From: Microbacterium algeriense
GTDB lineage: Bacteria; Actinomycetota; Actinomycetes; Actinomycetales; Microbacteriaceae
Assembly: GCF_008868005.1 (NCBI RefSeq)
Contig: NZ_WAAO01000001.1
Span: forward strand, 682,001-746,000
DNA length: 64,000 nucleotides
Direction of reading: 5' to 3'
Each line of letters starts with the position of its first letter. The first letter of the stretch is position 1. The notes under the pieces were generated by a model. The model was given only the letters and a program-made list of their open reading frames with translations. It was not told the origin of the DNA and ran no database searches. Position numbers and translations under genes: made by a program. Of this stretch, positions 8,193 to 16,900 are shown in pieces.

Positions 8193-9344
8193 ATGGCAGA
8201 GGCCTACATCGTCGACGCGGTCCGATCCCCGGTCGGCCGGAGAGGCGGCTCCCTCTCCGGAATCCACCCCGCGGATCTCGGTGCGCACAGTCTGACCGCG
8301 CTGGTCACGCGGACCGGGATCGACCCCGCCGCGGTGGACGACGTCATCCTCGGGGCGATCGACGCGATCGGAGGCCAGGCCGGGAACGTCGCCCGCACGG
8401 CGCTGCTCGTCGCGGGCTTCCCGGAGCACGTGCCCGGAGTGACGATCGACCGGCAGTGCGGATCGAGTCAGCAGGCCGTGCACTTCGCGGCGCAGGCCGT
8501 TCTCAGCGGCACGAGCGACCTCGTCGTCGCCGGCGGACTCCAGAACATGTCACGGATCCCGCTCACCGCGGCCGCGACCGTCGGGAAGGACTTCGGCTTC
8601 ACGACACCGTATGCGGAGTCGCCCGGATGGCGGGCACGATACGGCGACCAGGAGATCTCGCAGTTCCGCGGTGCCGAGCTCATCGCCGAGCGGTGGGAGA
8701 TCTCGCGGGAGGACATGGAGCGGTTCGCGCTGGAGAGCCACCGCCGTGCGGCTGTCGCGCAGGACGACGGTCGGTTCGCGAACGAGATCGCCCCGCTGAA
8801 CGGCCTCGACCACGACGAGGGCGTGCGGCGCGATACGACGCTCGAACGCATGGCCGGGCTGCAGCCGCTCGCCCCGGGTGGGCGGATCACGGCAGCCGTG
8901 GCTTCGCAGATCAGCGACGCGTCGAGCGCGGTGCTCATCGCGAGCGAACAGGCCGTGAAGGACCACGGCCTGACGCCCCGTGCGCGCATCCACCACCTCT
9001 CGGTGCGGGGAGACGACCCCGTGCTGATGCTCACCGCGCCCATCCCGGCGACCAAGCACGCTCTGGAGCGCACCGGGCTGCGCGCCGACGACGTCGACCT
9101 GTTCGAGGTGAACGAGGCCTTCGCATCGGTCGTGCTCGCCTGGATGCGCGAGACCGGCGTCCCGCACGAGAAGGTCAACGTCAACGGCGGCGGCATCGCC
9201 CTCGGGCACCCGATCGGAGCCACGGGCACGCGCATCCTGGCCACGATGCTCAACGAACTGGAGCGCACCGGCGGCCGTTACGGCCTGCAGACCATGTGCG
9301 AGGGCGGCGGCGTCGCGAACGTCACGATCATCGAACGGCTCTGA
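8193..9344 (+). CDS. Acetyl-CoA C-acyltransferase (thiolase)
   Basis: 383 residues. The active-site set is complete: nucleophilic Cys89 in DRQCGSSQQAV, His339 in ALGHPIGATG and the second Cys369 in TMCEGGG. It cleaves 3-ketoacyl-CoA with CoA to acetyl-CoA plus a shortened acyl-CoA, or runs in the biosynthetic direction. The start at 8193 has AGGAGGAG nine bases upstream. It is transcribed away from the KmtR-like gene and ends in a strong hairpin terminator at 9355, so it is monocistronic. Substrate chain length cannot be told. Confidence 0.92.
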   Translation: MAEAYIVDAVRSPVGRRGGSLSGIHPADLGAHSLTALVTRTGIDPAAVDDVILGAIDAIGGQAGNVARTALLVAGFPEHVPGVTIDRQCGSSQQAVHFAAQAVLSGTSDLVVAGGLQNMSRIPLTAAATVGKDFGFTTPYAESPGWRARYGDQEISQFRGAELIAERWEISREDMERFALESHRRAAVAQDDGRFANEIAPLNGLDHDEGVRRDTTLERMAGLQPLAPGGRITAAVASQISDASSAVLIASEQAVKDHGLTPRARIHHLSVRGDDPVLMLTAPIPATKHALERTGLRADDVDLFEVNEAFASVVLAWMRETGVPHEKVNVNGGGIALGHPIGATGTRILATMLNELERTGGRYGLQTMCEGGGVANVTIIERL

Positions 9345-9354
9345 GGGGGCACGC

Positions 9355-9384
9355 GAAAGGGCCGCCCCGCGGGGCGGCCCTTTC
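9355..9384. terminator. Bidirectional terminator after the thiolase gene
   Basis: A perfect 30-base palindrome: GAAAGGGCCGCCCCG followed by its exact reverse complement. Being symmetric, it can stop the rightward thiolase transcript and the leftward GNAT transcript, which converge here. Confidence 0.85.
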
Positions 9385-9401
9385 GGTGGTCGTGGCTGGA
9401 C

Positions 9402-9911
9402 TCAGGGGCGGACGAAGCGCACCTCGGTCAGCGTCTCACCCAGGAAAGGCTCCGTGTGCGAGGCGCCGTCGAGATGGAAGCCGTTGCGCGTGTAGAAGCG
9501 GTGTGCGCGAGGGTTGTCCTCGGCGACCCAGAGGTACAGCGGCTCGTCCTTCTCCACGGCGGCGTCGAAGAGCTTCTGCCCGATGCCCGTGGAGTGATAC
9601 GCGTCGAGCAGGTAGATGAAGTACAGCTCGCGGAATGCGGGAGCGTCCTTGTCGCGGGCCGGGCCGGAGCCGACGAAGCCCACGATCTCGCCGTCGACGA
9701 GCGCGGCGTTCATCTTGAACTCGGGGCCCTGCGCGGCCCAGTGCGTCCACAGCTCGGCCATGCGCCGCGGAGAGACCTTCTCGAGCGCTGCCTTGCTGAT
9801 CAGGTGGTCGTAGGTCTCGTGCCAGCACTGGGCATGCACGCGACCGAGGGCTTCCGCATCCACATCACGGACCGGACGGACGATGACTTCAGGCTGGGCT
9901 TCGGCGCTCAT
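9402..9911 (-). CDS. GNAT family N-acetyltransferase
   Basis: 169 residues from the ATG at 9911; an upstream in-frame extension reads into the neighbouring promoter and lacks family features. GNAT motif A is present (YFIYLLDAYHSTGIGQKLFDAA, with the acetyl-CoA-binding turn written here as H-S-T-G-I-G), followed by LWVAEDNPRAHRFYTRNGF, the motif B loop. The start of the domain reads VRPVRDVDAEALGRVHAQCWHETY. Target unknown. A second GNAT gene at 32691 has the same architecture. Confidence 0.85.
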   Translation of the reverse strand: MSAEAQPEVIVRPVRDVDAEALGRVHAQCWHETYDHLISKAALEKVSPRRMAELWTHWAAQGPEFKMNAALVDGEIVGFVGSGPARDKDAPAFRELYFIYLLDAYHSTGIGQKLFDAAVEKDEPLYLWVAEDNPRAHRFYTRNGFHLDGASHTEPFLGETLTEVRFVRP

Positions 9912-10028
9912 GGTCGTGACTCTACGCGCGGCGTCCGAGAACAGGAAATCGAGCAGGAGCCGGATGACGCGGGGCGGACGGGCATGGAGGGTTCGCACAA
10001 CGTTGTTCGCCGATCGTGCACTCCTGGC

Positions 10029-10034
10029 TACGAT
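10029..10034 (+). promoter_or_regulatory. -10 box for a leaderless thioesterase transcript
   Basis: TACGAT is a good actinobacterial -10. It ends eight bases before the GTG at 10043, which puts the predicted transcription start on the start codon. Confidence 0.5.
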
Positions 10035-10042
10035 CGATCCTC

Positions 10043-10603
10043 GTGAATGTGATCTGGCGGACCCTCCTGGTGATCCTCGGCGCGCGCCGTCGCGTGCGGC
10101 AGGGCAAGACCCTCGATCCGACGTCGGTCGGCACCGTCACGGTGACCACCCTCCCCACCGACCTCGACATCCTGCGCCACATGAACAACGGCCGCTACCT
10201 GTCACTGTTCGACCTCGGCCGCTGGGACCAGCTCATCCGCACCGGGCTGTTCGACGCCATGAAGGAGCGCGGCTGGTACGCGGTCGTGTCGAGCGAGACG
10301 ATCACCTTCCGCAAGTCGCTGCAGCTGTGGCAGCGGTTCGAGGTGCAGTCGCGGTTCATCGGCCACGACGACAAGGCGCTCTTCATGGAGCACCGCGCGG
10401 TCGTCGACGGCGAGGTCTACGCCAGGGCCATCGTCCGAGCGCGGATGCTCCGACGCACGGGCGGCACCGTCAGCAACGAGGAGCTCTTCGCCGCGGTGGG
10501 CAGGCCCGAGGGTGTGCCGGAGATCGACGCCTGGGTGCACGACTGGGCTGCCGCATCCGCCCTCCCTCCCGTGCGCACTCCCGCCCCCAGCGTCTGGCCC
10601 TGA
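10043..10603 (+). CDS. Acyl-CoA thioesterase (4HBT-like hotdog fold)
   Basis: 186 residues from GTG at 10043; an in-frame GTG at 10016 would add nine residues but lies upstream of the -10 box, so I prefer the leaderless start. The hotdog core is DLDILRHMNNGRYLSLFDLGRWD, then VVSSETITFRKSLQLWQRFEV, typical of the YbgC/4-hydroxybenzoyl-CoA thioesterase group; in this HMNNGRY version the Asp of the classical motif is replaced by Asn. An N-terminal hydrophobic segment (NVIWRTLLVILGARRR) may attach it to the membrane. It would hydrolyse fatty acyl-CoA esters. Confidence 0.75.
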   Translation: MNVIWRTLLVILGARRRVRQGKTLDPTSVGTVTVTTLPTDLDILRHMNNGRYLSLFDLGRWDQLIRTGLFDAMKERGWYAVVSSETITFRKSLQLWQRFEVQSRFIGHDDKALFMEHRAVVDGEVYARAIVRARMLRRTGGTVSNEELFAAVGRPEGVPEIDAWVHDWAAASALPPVRTPAPSVWP

Positions 10604-10631
10604 CGCCGCTGCAGGAGAGCGGGGTGGGCGA

Positions 10632-10637
10632 TATATT
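10632..10637 (+). promoter_or_regulatory. -10 box for the leaderless membrane-protein gene
   Basis: TATATT ends six bases before the GTG at 10644. This is one of the few AT-rich hexamers in the region, and the spacing predicts a transcript starting at or within a few bases of the start codon. Confidence 0.5.
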
Positions 10638-10643
10638 GACCGT

Positions 10644-12044
10644 GTGCTGGCCATCCTGAGGACCACCGGGCGCGTGCTGTGGCGACACTGGCCCGCGCTC
10701 ATGGCGTGGTACCTCGCCGGAGTGCTGGTGCATTACGTCTTCACCGAGGTCGCCGGGTTCGTGGGCGCCTCATCCGCGACGCTCGGGTTCCTCGTCCTGC
10801 CGATCGGCATCCTCGCGCGGCTGATCAGTCTCGTGGCGATGTTCCTGGTCCTGCGCGACGGTCTGCGCAATCTGCAGGAGATCGCTCCGCTGCCGGAATC
10901 GTCCGCGGAGCGGCGTCGCACCTTCCTGACGGCGCTGCTCGCGGGCATCCTGCCGTTCTTCGCCGTGTACTGGGCGCAGGGCCTGCTGAGCGAGGACATC
11001 CGCGCGTACTCCCTGCGCGCGCTCGAGGTGCGCCAGGGCATCGTCCTGACGGCGAGCGTCAACGGCGAGCCTCCCGTGGGCTCCGAGGACACGGTGCTGA
11101 ACCTGCCGATCAACGTCTGGACCCTCTCGATCATCGTGATCGCGTTCGCCGGGCGGTGGGCGTGGTCGAAGTGGTCTCCGAAGCTCGCGGCCTGGCTGTC
11201 TCCCGTGGCGGTGTACTTCGAGGTCGTGTGGGTCTTCTTCTCGGTGATGGTCCTCGGCGACATCTTCGACGCGATCAAGGCGTGGGTCGACAGCCGTGCC
11301 GCGATGGCCTTCCTGGAGTCCGTCCGAGAAGGCGTCCTGGATGCGGTGGCACCGCTGCGCTGGCTGTGGGACGGGATCGGCTGGGTCATCTCCGAGGCCG
11401 GGCCCGTGCTTCTCGCACCGCTGGCCTGGCTCACGATCGCCGGAGTGGTCTTCGGTCAAGCGATCGTCGCCGAGAAGCTCCGCGTCGAGAGCGAGCTCGT
11501 CTCCCGCTTCCGGCAGCACACCGCCGTCATCCCCAACCGGCTCGTGCGCCGGTTGCGGGACCTCGGTGACGAGCTGGGAGCGCGCTTCCGTCCGATCGGC
11601 CGCGCCCTGCTGCTGATGTGGCGGGCGGGGCCGCTGCTCGTCGCCTCCTACGCCCTGCTCTACGTCGTGGTGAAGGCGCTCGAATCGCTGCTGGGGTTCG
11701 GCGTCACGCGACTGATCGGCCCCCAGGACTACGTGTTCTGGGCGGTGCTGGCGCCGCTGGTGTCCCTCATCCCGGTGCTGCTCGTCGAGCCGATCCGGAT
11801 CGCCGTGATCAGCGGCGCGTACGATGCCACGCTCGGCAGGCTCCGTCGCCGCCAGCAGGAGCATCCGGCCTCGCCGACCGAGTCCACGGCCGAGTCCGAG
11901 ATGCGCGCCGTGGCGGATGCGGCCGGACTCCTCCCGTCATCCGTCGACGCCGTGGCCGCCTCGGTCGTCTCCGCGCCGCCCCGCGATGCGGTCGGCGGTC
12001 AGGGGTCGAGCGTGAACCTCAGGAACGACGCGCCAGCGCCGTAG
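10644..12044 (+). CDS. Polytopic membrane protein of unknown function
   Basis: 466 residues; I do not recognise the family. The GTG start is placed six bases after a TATATT -10 box; further upstream the frame lies before the promoter. About eight hydrophobic helices are visible, for example around LMAWYLAGVLVHYVF, FLVLPIGILARLISLVAMFLVL, SPVAVYFEVVWVFFSVMVL and FWAVLAPLVSLIPVLLVEP. A predicted soluble, charged tail follows (ESTAESEMRAVADAAGLLP). The 3' end overlaps the opposite-strand gene 11999-12592 by 46 bases. No enzymatic motif is visible. The neighbouring three-gene set of membrane-anchored proteins may be functionally connected. Confidence 0.6.
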   Translation: MLAILRTTGRVLWRHWPALMAWYLAGVLVHYVFTEVAGFVGASSATLGFLVLPIGILARLISLVAMFLVLRDGLRNLQEIAPLPESSAERRRTFLTALLAGILPFFAVYWAQGLLSEDIRAYSLRALEVRQGIVLTASVNGEPPVGSEDTVLNLPINVWTLSIIVIAFAGRWAWSKWSPKLAAWLSPVAVYFEVVWVFFSVMVLGDIFDAIKAWVDSRAAMAFLESVREGVLDAVAPLRWLWDGIGWVISEAGPVLLAPLAWLTIAGVVFGQAIVAEKLRVESELVSRFRQHTAVIPNRLVRRLRDLGDELGARFRPIGRALLLMWRAGPLLVASYALLYVVVKALESLLGFGVTRLIGPQDYVFWAVLAPLVSLIPVLLVEPIRIAVISGAYDATLGRLRRRQQEHPASPTESTAESEMRAVADAAGLLPSSVDAVAASVVSAPPRDAVGGQGSSVNLRNDAPAP

Positions 12045-12592
12045 GGGCGCACATCGACCCAGAAGGGCCCCGTCGCATCCTCGGGGACGACGAACGGGAC
12101 GATCAGCTCGTACGGATCCGCGCCTTCGCTGAGGCACGTCTCGGGTTCGTCGGCGCTCCAGGGCAGTCCGATCTCCAGACGCACCGGCCGCCACTCCCGC
12201 CCGGTCGCCTGCTCCACGAGCTTCGGCGTCTCGCAGCCGATGCCCTCGACGCTCGGATCCACCGGCACCGCGACGGCGATCAGGCGTGTGTCCTCGGGTA
12301 CGTCCAGCCCCGAGACGTCGTCGATCTCACCGCCCCGGAGCGGCCCCCACTCCGCCCCGGCGAGTTCGGCGGTGTCGTCCGGGGCGACGGAGACGGCCGT
12401 GACCGGTCGCCCCCCGAAGCCGAAGAACTGGTACCACTCCTGCCATCCGACCGCCGCGGCGGTGAGCGGAGCGAGCACGAGCAGCGCCACGAGCGCCACG
12501 CGGTTCCGGCGCCACCACGAGGGCGGCTTCGAAACGGCGGGAGCCTCGTCGGCGGGGGCGGCTCCGGGATGCAGGGGAGGAGGGATCGTCAT
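11999..12592 (-). CDS. Membrane-anchored protein of unknown function
   Basis: 197 residues from ATG at 12592, which overlaps the stop of the upstream gene as ATGA; four more residues would be possible from 12604. A Pro-rich cytoplasmic N-terminus (1-30) leads into one transmembrane helix (NRVALVALLVLAPLTAAAVGW, about residues 31-51) and an extracytoplasmic beta-rich domain with two cysteines (in GCETPKLV and ETCLSEG), which could form a disulfide. Last gene of a three-gene leftward operon starting at 13841, all with one N-terminal helix and an outer beta domain. Confidence 0.6.
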   Translation of the reverse strand: MTIPPPLHPGAAPADEAPAVSKPPSWWRRNRVALVALLVLAPLTAAAVGWQEWYQFFGFGGRPVTAVSVAPDDTAELAGAEWGPLRGGEIDDVSGLDVPEDTRLIAVAVPVDPSVEGIGCETPKLVEQATGREWRPVRLEIGLPWSADEPETCLSEGADPYELIVPFVVPEDATGPFWVDVRPYGAGASFLRFTLDP

Positions 12593-13152
12593 CAGCGCGC
12601 CCATCCGTTCTCGGCCAGGAGCACCTCGGGCTCGGTCGTGAGCTCGGCGAGGTCCAGCGGCAGGTCGATCACACCGTCCAGCTGCACGTCGGCCGACCCG
12701 CCCCCGGGAATGCCGAGCCGGAGCACCGCCTGATCATCCGTCACGTCGTCGGGGAGTTCGAAGGCGAGGCTTCCGGACCGCGGGACGCCCGTGACGAGGG
12801 CCTGCTTGAAGAACGTGGTGCCGCGGTCGGTCGCGCTGAAGGTGCGGTCGCCGACGGTGAGCTCGGCCAGCCGGAGGGTGCTCAGGTCCTGGGTGACCCG
12901 CGACGCCGCCGCCAGGTCGACGACGAGCCAGGTGCCGTCGGCGGACCAGTCCTTCGCGTCGGTCACTCGGTCGGCCAGCCGGACATCGGTGACGGTGACG
13001 GTGAGGTTGCGGGTGCTCGCCGGCTCGTCGATGCTCGCGATCTCCGGGAACGGGGCGCTCGCCGCGTCGTCGGACGGCGTGAGCTTCGATACGCCCCAGG
13101 CGCAGGCGAGCAGTGCGGCCGTCGCCGCCCAGACGAGCACGTGCTTCCTCAC
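12592..13152 (-). CDS. Membrane-anchored beta-domain protein, unknown function
   Basis: 186 residues from GTG at 13152, which overlaps the upstream stop as GTGA. A short hydrophobic helix (KHVLVWAATAALLACAWGVS) anchors or exports it; the Cys in it is not in a convincing lipobox. The outer domain alternates strands: TRNLTVTVTDVRLAD, DGTWLVVDLAAASRV, LRLAELTVGDRTFSA, SGSLAFELPDDV. This resembles the DUF4352/telokin-like immunoprotective fold in general layout only. It is the middle member of the operon and likely works with the genes on either side. Confidence 0.6.
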   Translation of the reverse strand: MRKHVLVWAATAALLACAWGVSKLTPSDDAASAPFPEIASIDEPASTRNLTVTVTDVRLADRVTDAKDWSADGTWLVVDLAAASRVTQDLSTLRLAELTVGDRTFSATDRGTTFFKQALVTGVPRSGSLAFELPDDVTDDQAVLRLGIPGGGSADVQLDGVIDLPLDLAELTTEPEVLLAENGWAR

Positions 13153-13841
13153 GGGGCGGCCACCTCCTCGATCGTCGTCGTCAGCGTCGCGCCGACACGG
13201 ACGTCGTCCCAGAAGTCCCCCCGCACCACGGACTTGCCGACATAGTGCGTGGAGTCTGGGAGGGTCAGCGAGATCTCCTCGCCGTCGTGGAAGTCCTCCG
13301 GACCGACGATCCACGCCAGCAGCAGGCGGGCGGGAACATCCGGCTGCAGCACGGGGGAGGAAGTTCCGTCGTCGGCACGCGACACCGCGGCCTTCTCCTC
13401 GAGCCCGTCGATCCGGATGCCGTCGACCACGGCGGATGTCTTGTTGCCGGAGACCGACGATCGGGGTGCCGGGAAGGTGTTGACCACGTCGACGGTCACG
13501 ACCAGCAGCCGCTCCTGCTCCTCCTCGTCGGGGTACAGGCCCGCCATCCCGCGCTCGTCACGCAGCTCGACGCCCACCACCGTCATCTCGAGGTCGGACC
13601 CGGCGAAGGTCTCGCCGACCGACGCTTCCGGCGTCGGATCCACCGCGGCGGCTTCGAGACCGCCGAACAGGGCGGTGCCGGCCAGCAGCACGGCACCCGC
13701 ACCCGTGAGAAGCCAGGAGGTCGGGATCAGATCGATGCTCCGCCGTGCCCACCCGAGAACCTTCGCCCTGGCGCCCGCATTCGCGGCGGCGACGTCCGCG
13801 TCGGATCCCGGCCGGGAGCCCTCGGGCGGTGTCGTGGTCAC
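13149..13841 (-). CDS. Membrane-anchored beta-domain protein, unknown function
   Basis: 230 residues from GTG at 13841. The start is chosen because TATGCT (complement of 13848-13853) lies six bases upstream, giving a leaderless transcript. The sequence has a cytoplasmic N-terminus, one helix (SWLLTGAGAVLLAGTALFGGL), and an outer domain with strands such as SDLEMTVVGVELRDE and LLVVTVDVVNTF. The style matches the next gene in the operon, suggesting related folds. The promoter is back to back with that of putA, with 89 bases between the two start codons. Confidence 0.6.
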   Translation of the reverse strand: MTTTPPEGSRPGSDADVAAANAGARAKVLGWARRSIDLIPTSWLLTGAGAVLLAGTALFGGLEAAAVDPTPEASVGETFAGSDLEMTVVGVELRDERGMAGLYPDEEEQERLLVVTVDVVNTFPAPRSSVSGNKTSAVVDGIRIDGLEEKAAVSRADDGTSSPVLQPDVPARLLLAWIVGPEDFHDGEEISLTLPDSTHYVGKSVVRGDFWDDVRVGATLTTTIEEVAAP

Positions 13842-13917
13842 GGCAACAGCATAGGACCGCAGGTGGAGGCGGGAGGCGGCCCGCCCGCGCATTCCCCGGA
13901 ATCGCCGGAAGCGGATC

Positions 13918-13923
13918 TAGGCT
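13918..13923 (+). promoter_or_regulatory. putA -10 box, leaderless
   Basis: TAGGCT lies seven bases before the putA ATG. There is no Shine-Dalgarno sequence between, so the mRNA probably starts at the AUG. Confidence 0.55.
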
Positions 13924-13930
13924 GAAAGTC

Positions 13931-16900
13931 ATGGCCGACCTCCCGCCGGATGCCGAGGCATCCGCTCCTCTCGCAGACCGCGCCGTCGAGCTCGCGCGGC
14001 GGTGGGCGATCGAGGCCGCGGCGGTCGATCCCGACCCGGCGGCGGCCCGTCTGGCCGGTGTGCTGCAGGATGCGAACGGCCTGCCGTTCACGCTCGGCTT
14101 CATCGACGGGGTGATGCGGCCGGAGAGCCTGACCGCCGCCGCCTCGCAGCTGCACCGGATCGCCCCGATCGTGCCGGAGTTCCTCCCCTGGTACCTGCGG
14201 TCGGTCGTGCGGCTCGGGGGAGAGGTCGCCCCCGTCCTCCCGTCACCGGTGGTGCCCATCGCGCGGCGGGTGCTGCGCGAGATGGTCGGGCACCTCGTCG
14301 TCGATGCCCGGCCCGCGAAGCTGGGTGCCGCGATCGAGCGGATCCGCGCCACGGGTTCGCGACTGAATCTCAACCTGCTCGGAGAGGCCGTGCTGGGAGA
14401 GGCCGAGGCGCGGCGACGGCTCGACGGCATCCACACGCTCATCCAGCGGCCCGACGTCGACTACGTCTCGGTCAAGGTCTCCGCCATCATCAGCCACCTG
14501 TCGATGTGGGCCTTCGACGAGATCGTGGACCAGGTCGTCGAACGACTGCTGCCGCTGTACATCACCGCGGCCGCCGACGGCACCTTCATCAACCTGGACA
14601 TGGAGGAGTACCGCGACCTCGACCTCACGATCGCCGTGTTCACGCGCATCCTGGAAGACCCGCGGCTGCAGGCGCTCGAAGCGGGCATCGTGCTGCAGGC
14701 CTACCTGCCCGACGCGCTGCCGGCCCTGCAGGAGCTCACCGCGTGGGCGGGCGATCGCGTCGCGCACGGGGGTGCGCGCATCAAGGTGCGCCTGGTCAAG
14801 GGGGCGAACCTGGCGATGGAGCACGTCGAGGCGACGATGCACGGCTGGACGCCCGCGACCTACGACTCCAAAGTCGACACCGACGCGAACTACCTGCGCT
14901 GCCTGGACTGGGCGCTGCGCCCCGAGCACACCGCCGCCGTCAAGCTCGGGGTCGCGGGACACAACCTCTTCGGCATCGCCTACGCCTGGCTGCTCGCGGG
15001 CGAGCGCGGGGTGCGGGATGCCGTCGAGTTCGAGATGCTCCTCGGCATGGCGCAGGGACAGGTGCAGGCGGTCGCCCGCGAAGTCGGCCCCGTGCTGCTG
15101 TACGTGCCGGTGGTGGAGCCCGCGGAGTTCGATGTGGCCATCAGCTACCTCGTGCGGCGGCTGGAGGAGAACGCCTCCCCCGAGAACTTCCTCTCCGCCG
15201 CGTTCCGACTCGGAGAGGACGAGACCCTGTTCGCCCGGGAGCGGGACCGGTTCCTCGACGCGCTCGATCGTTCCGGCGACGACACCCTCTTCGTCGGTCC
15301 CCGCCGCACGCAGGATCGCCTCGCCCCCGTGCACGAGTCGGTGCGGCCCGCGCCCCTCGCCCCGCTGCCGGAGACCGATCTGACGAAAGCGGTGCTCGGC
15401 ATCTCCCGCGGATCCGGTGACGGCGACCGGGAGGCCTTCCTCGAGACCGCGGTGTACTCGGCGCGCGAGATGGAGCAGGACGCCGGCGGTGCGCCCGGAT
15501 TCTTCAACACCGCGGACAGCGACCCGGCGCTCCCGGCGAACCGGGATTGGGCGCGGGAGGTGCGCGAACGCATCAGCTTCTCTTCTCTGGGCGCCGACAC
15601 CATCGCGCTCGCGCGGATCGCCGATGCCGAGGCTCTCGAACAGGCGATCCAGGGGGTCCGCCGTGCCGCGCCCGCGTGGGGAGGCCGTCCGGCCACCGAG
15701 CGCGCCGAGGTGCTGCTGCGCTGTGCCGCCGCGCTGGAGTCGCGCCGGGGCGATCTCATCGAGGTCGCAGCGTCCGAGACCGGGAAGGTCTTCGCGGAGG
15801 CCGACGTCGAGGTGAGCGAGGCCGTCGACTTCGCCCGGTACTACGCGGCCAAGGCACGGGAGCTCGACGCGATCGGCGGCGCGGTGTTCGTGCCCTCGTC
15901 GGTCACGGTGGTCACACCGCCGTGGAACTTCCCCCTCGCGATCCCTGCGGGCGGAGTGCTCGCTGCCCTGGCCGCCGGCTCCGGCGTCGTCTTCAAACCG
16001 GCACCGCAGGCGCGACGCTGCGCCGCCGTGATCGCCGAGATCCTGTGGCAGGCGGGCATCCCGCGCGATCTGCTGGCGCTCGTCGACATCGAGGAAGGCG
16101 AACTCGGCCGCGAGCTCATCACGCACGACGCGGTGGACCGGGTGATCCTGACCGGCGCGTGGGACACCGCCGCCCTGTTCCGCTCCTGGCGCCCCGACCT
16201 GCCGCTGCTCGCCGAGACGAGTGGCAAGAACGCGATCGTCGTCACCCCCTCCGCCGACCTCGACCTCGCGGTCGCCGACCTCGTCAAGAGCGCCTTCGGC
16301 CACGCGGGTCAGAAATGCTCCGCGGCGTCCCTCGCGATCCTCGTCGGACCGGTCGGGCGCTCCACCCGGTTCGCGCGACAGCTCGCAGACGCCGTGCGAT
16401 CGCTGCACGTCGGACAGCCGACGGACCCGCTGTCCGAGGTCGGCCCGGTGATCGAGAAGCCCCAGGGCAAGCTCGCCTGGGCCCTGAACGAACTCGAGGG
16501 CGATGAGCAATGGCTCATCCGCCCGGTTCTCTCCCCGGACGACGACGGCAGCGGGCGGCTGTGGCGCCCCGGCGTCCGGGTGGGCGTGCAGCCCGGATCC
16601 CGCTTCCACACCGAGGAGTTCTTCGGCCCTGTGCTCGGGGTGATGCACGCCCCGACGCTCGCCAGGGCGGTCGAGATGCAGAACGCCGTGGCCTACGGCC
16701 TCACCGCGGGCCTGCACACCCAGGATCCCGACGACCTCGCGTTCTGGCTCGACCGGGTGCAGGCGGGCAACCTCTACGTGAACCGCGGCATCACCGGCGC
16801 GATCGTGCAGCGGCAGCCGTTCGGCGGCTGGAAGCGGTCATCGGTCGGACCGGGAGCGAAGGCCGGAGGCCCGAACTACCTCATCGGTCTCGGATCGTGG

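Noticed and set aside
14243..16717. 824-codon minus-strand open frame inside putA
   Set aside because: The third codon position G/C bias of putA keeps the opposite frame open; the putA frame has complete catalytic motifs.
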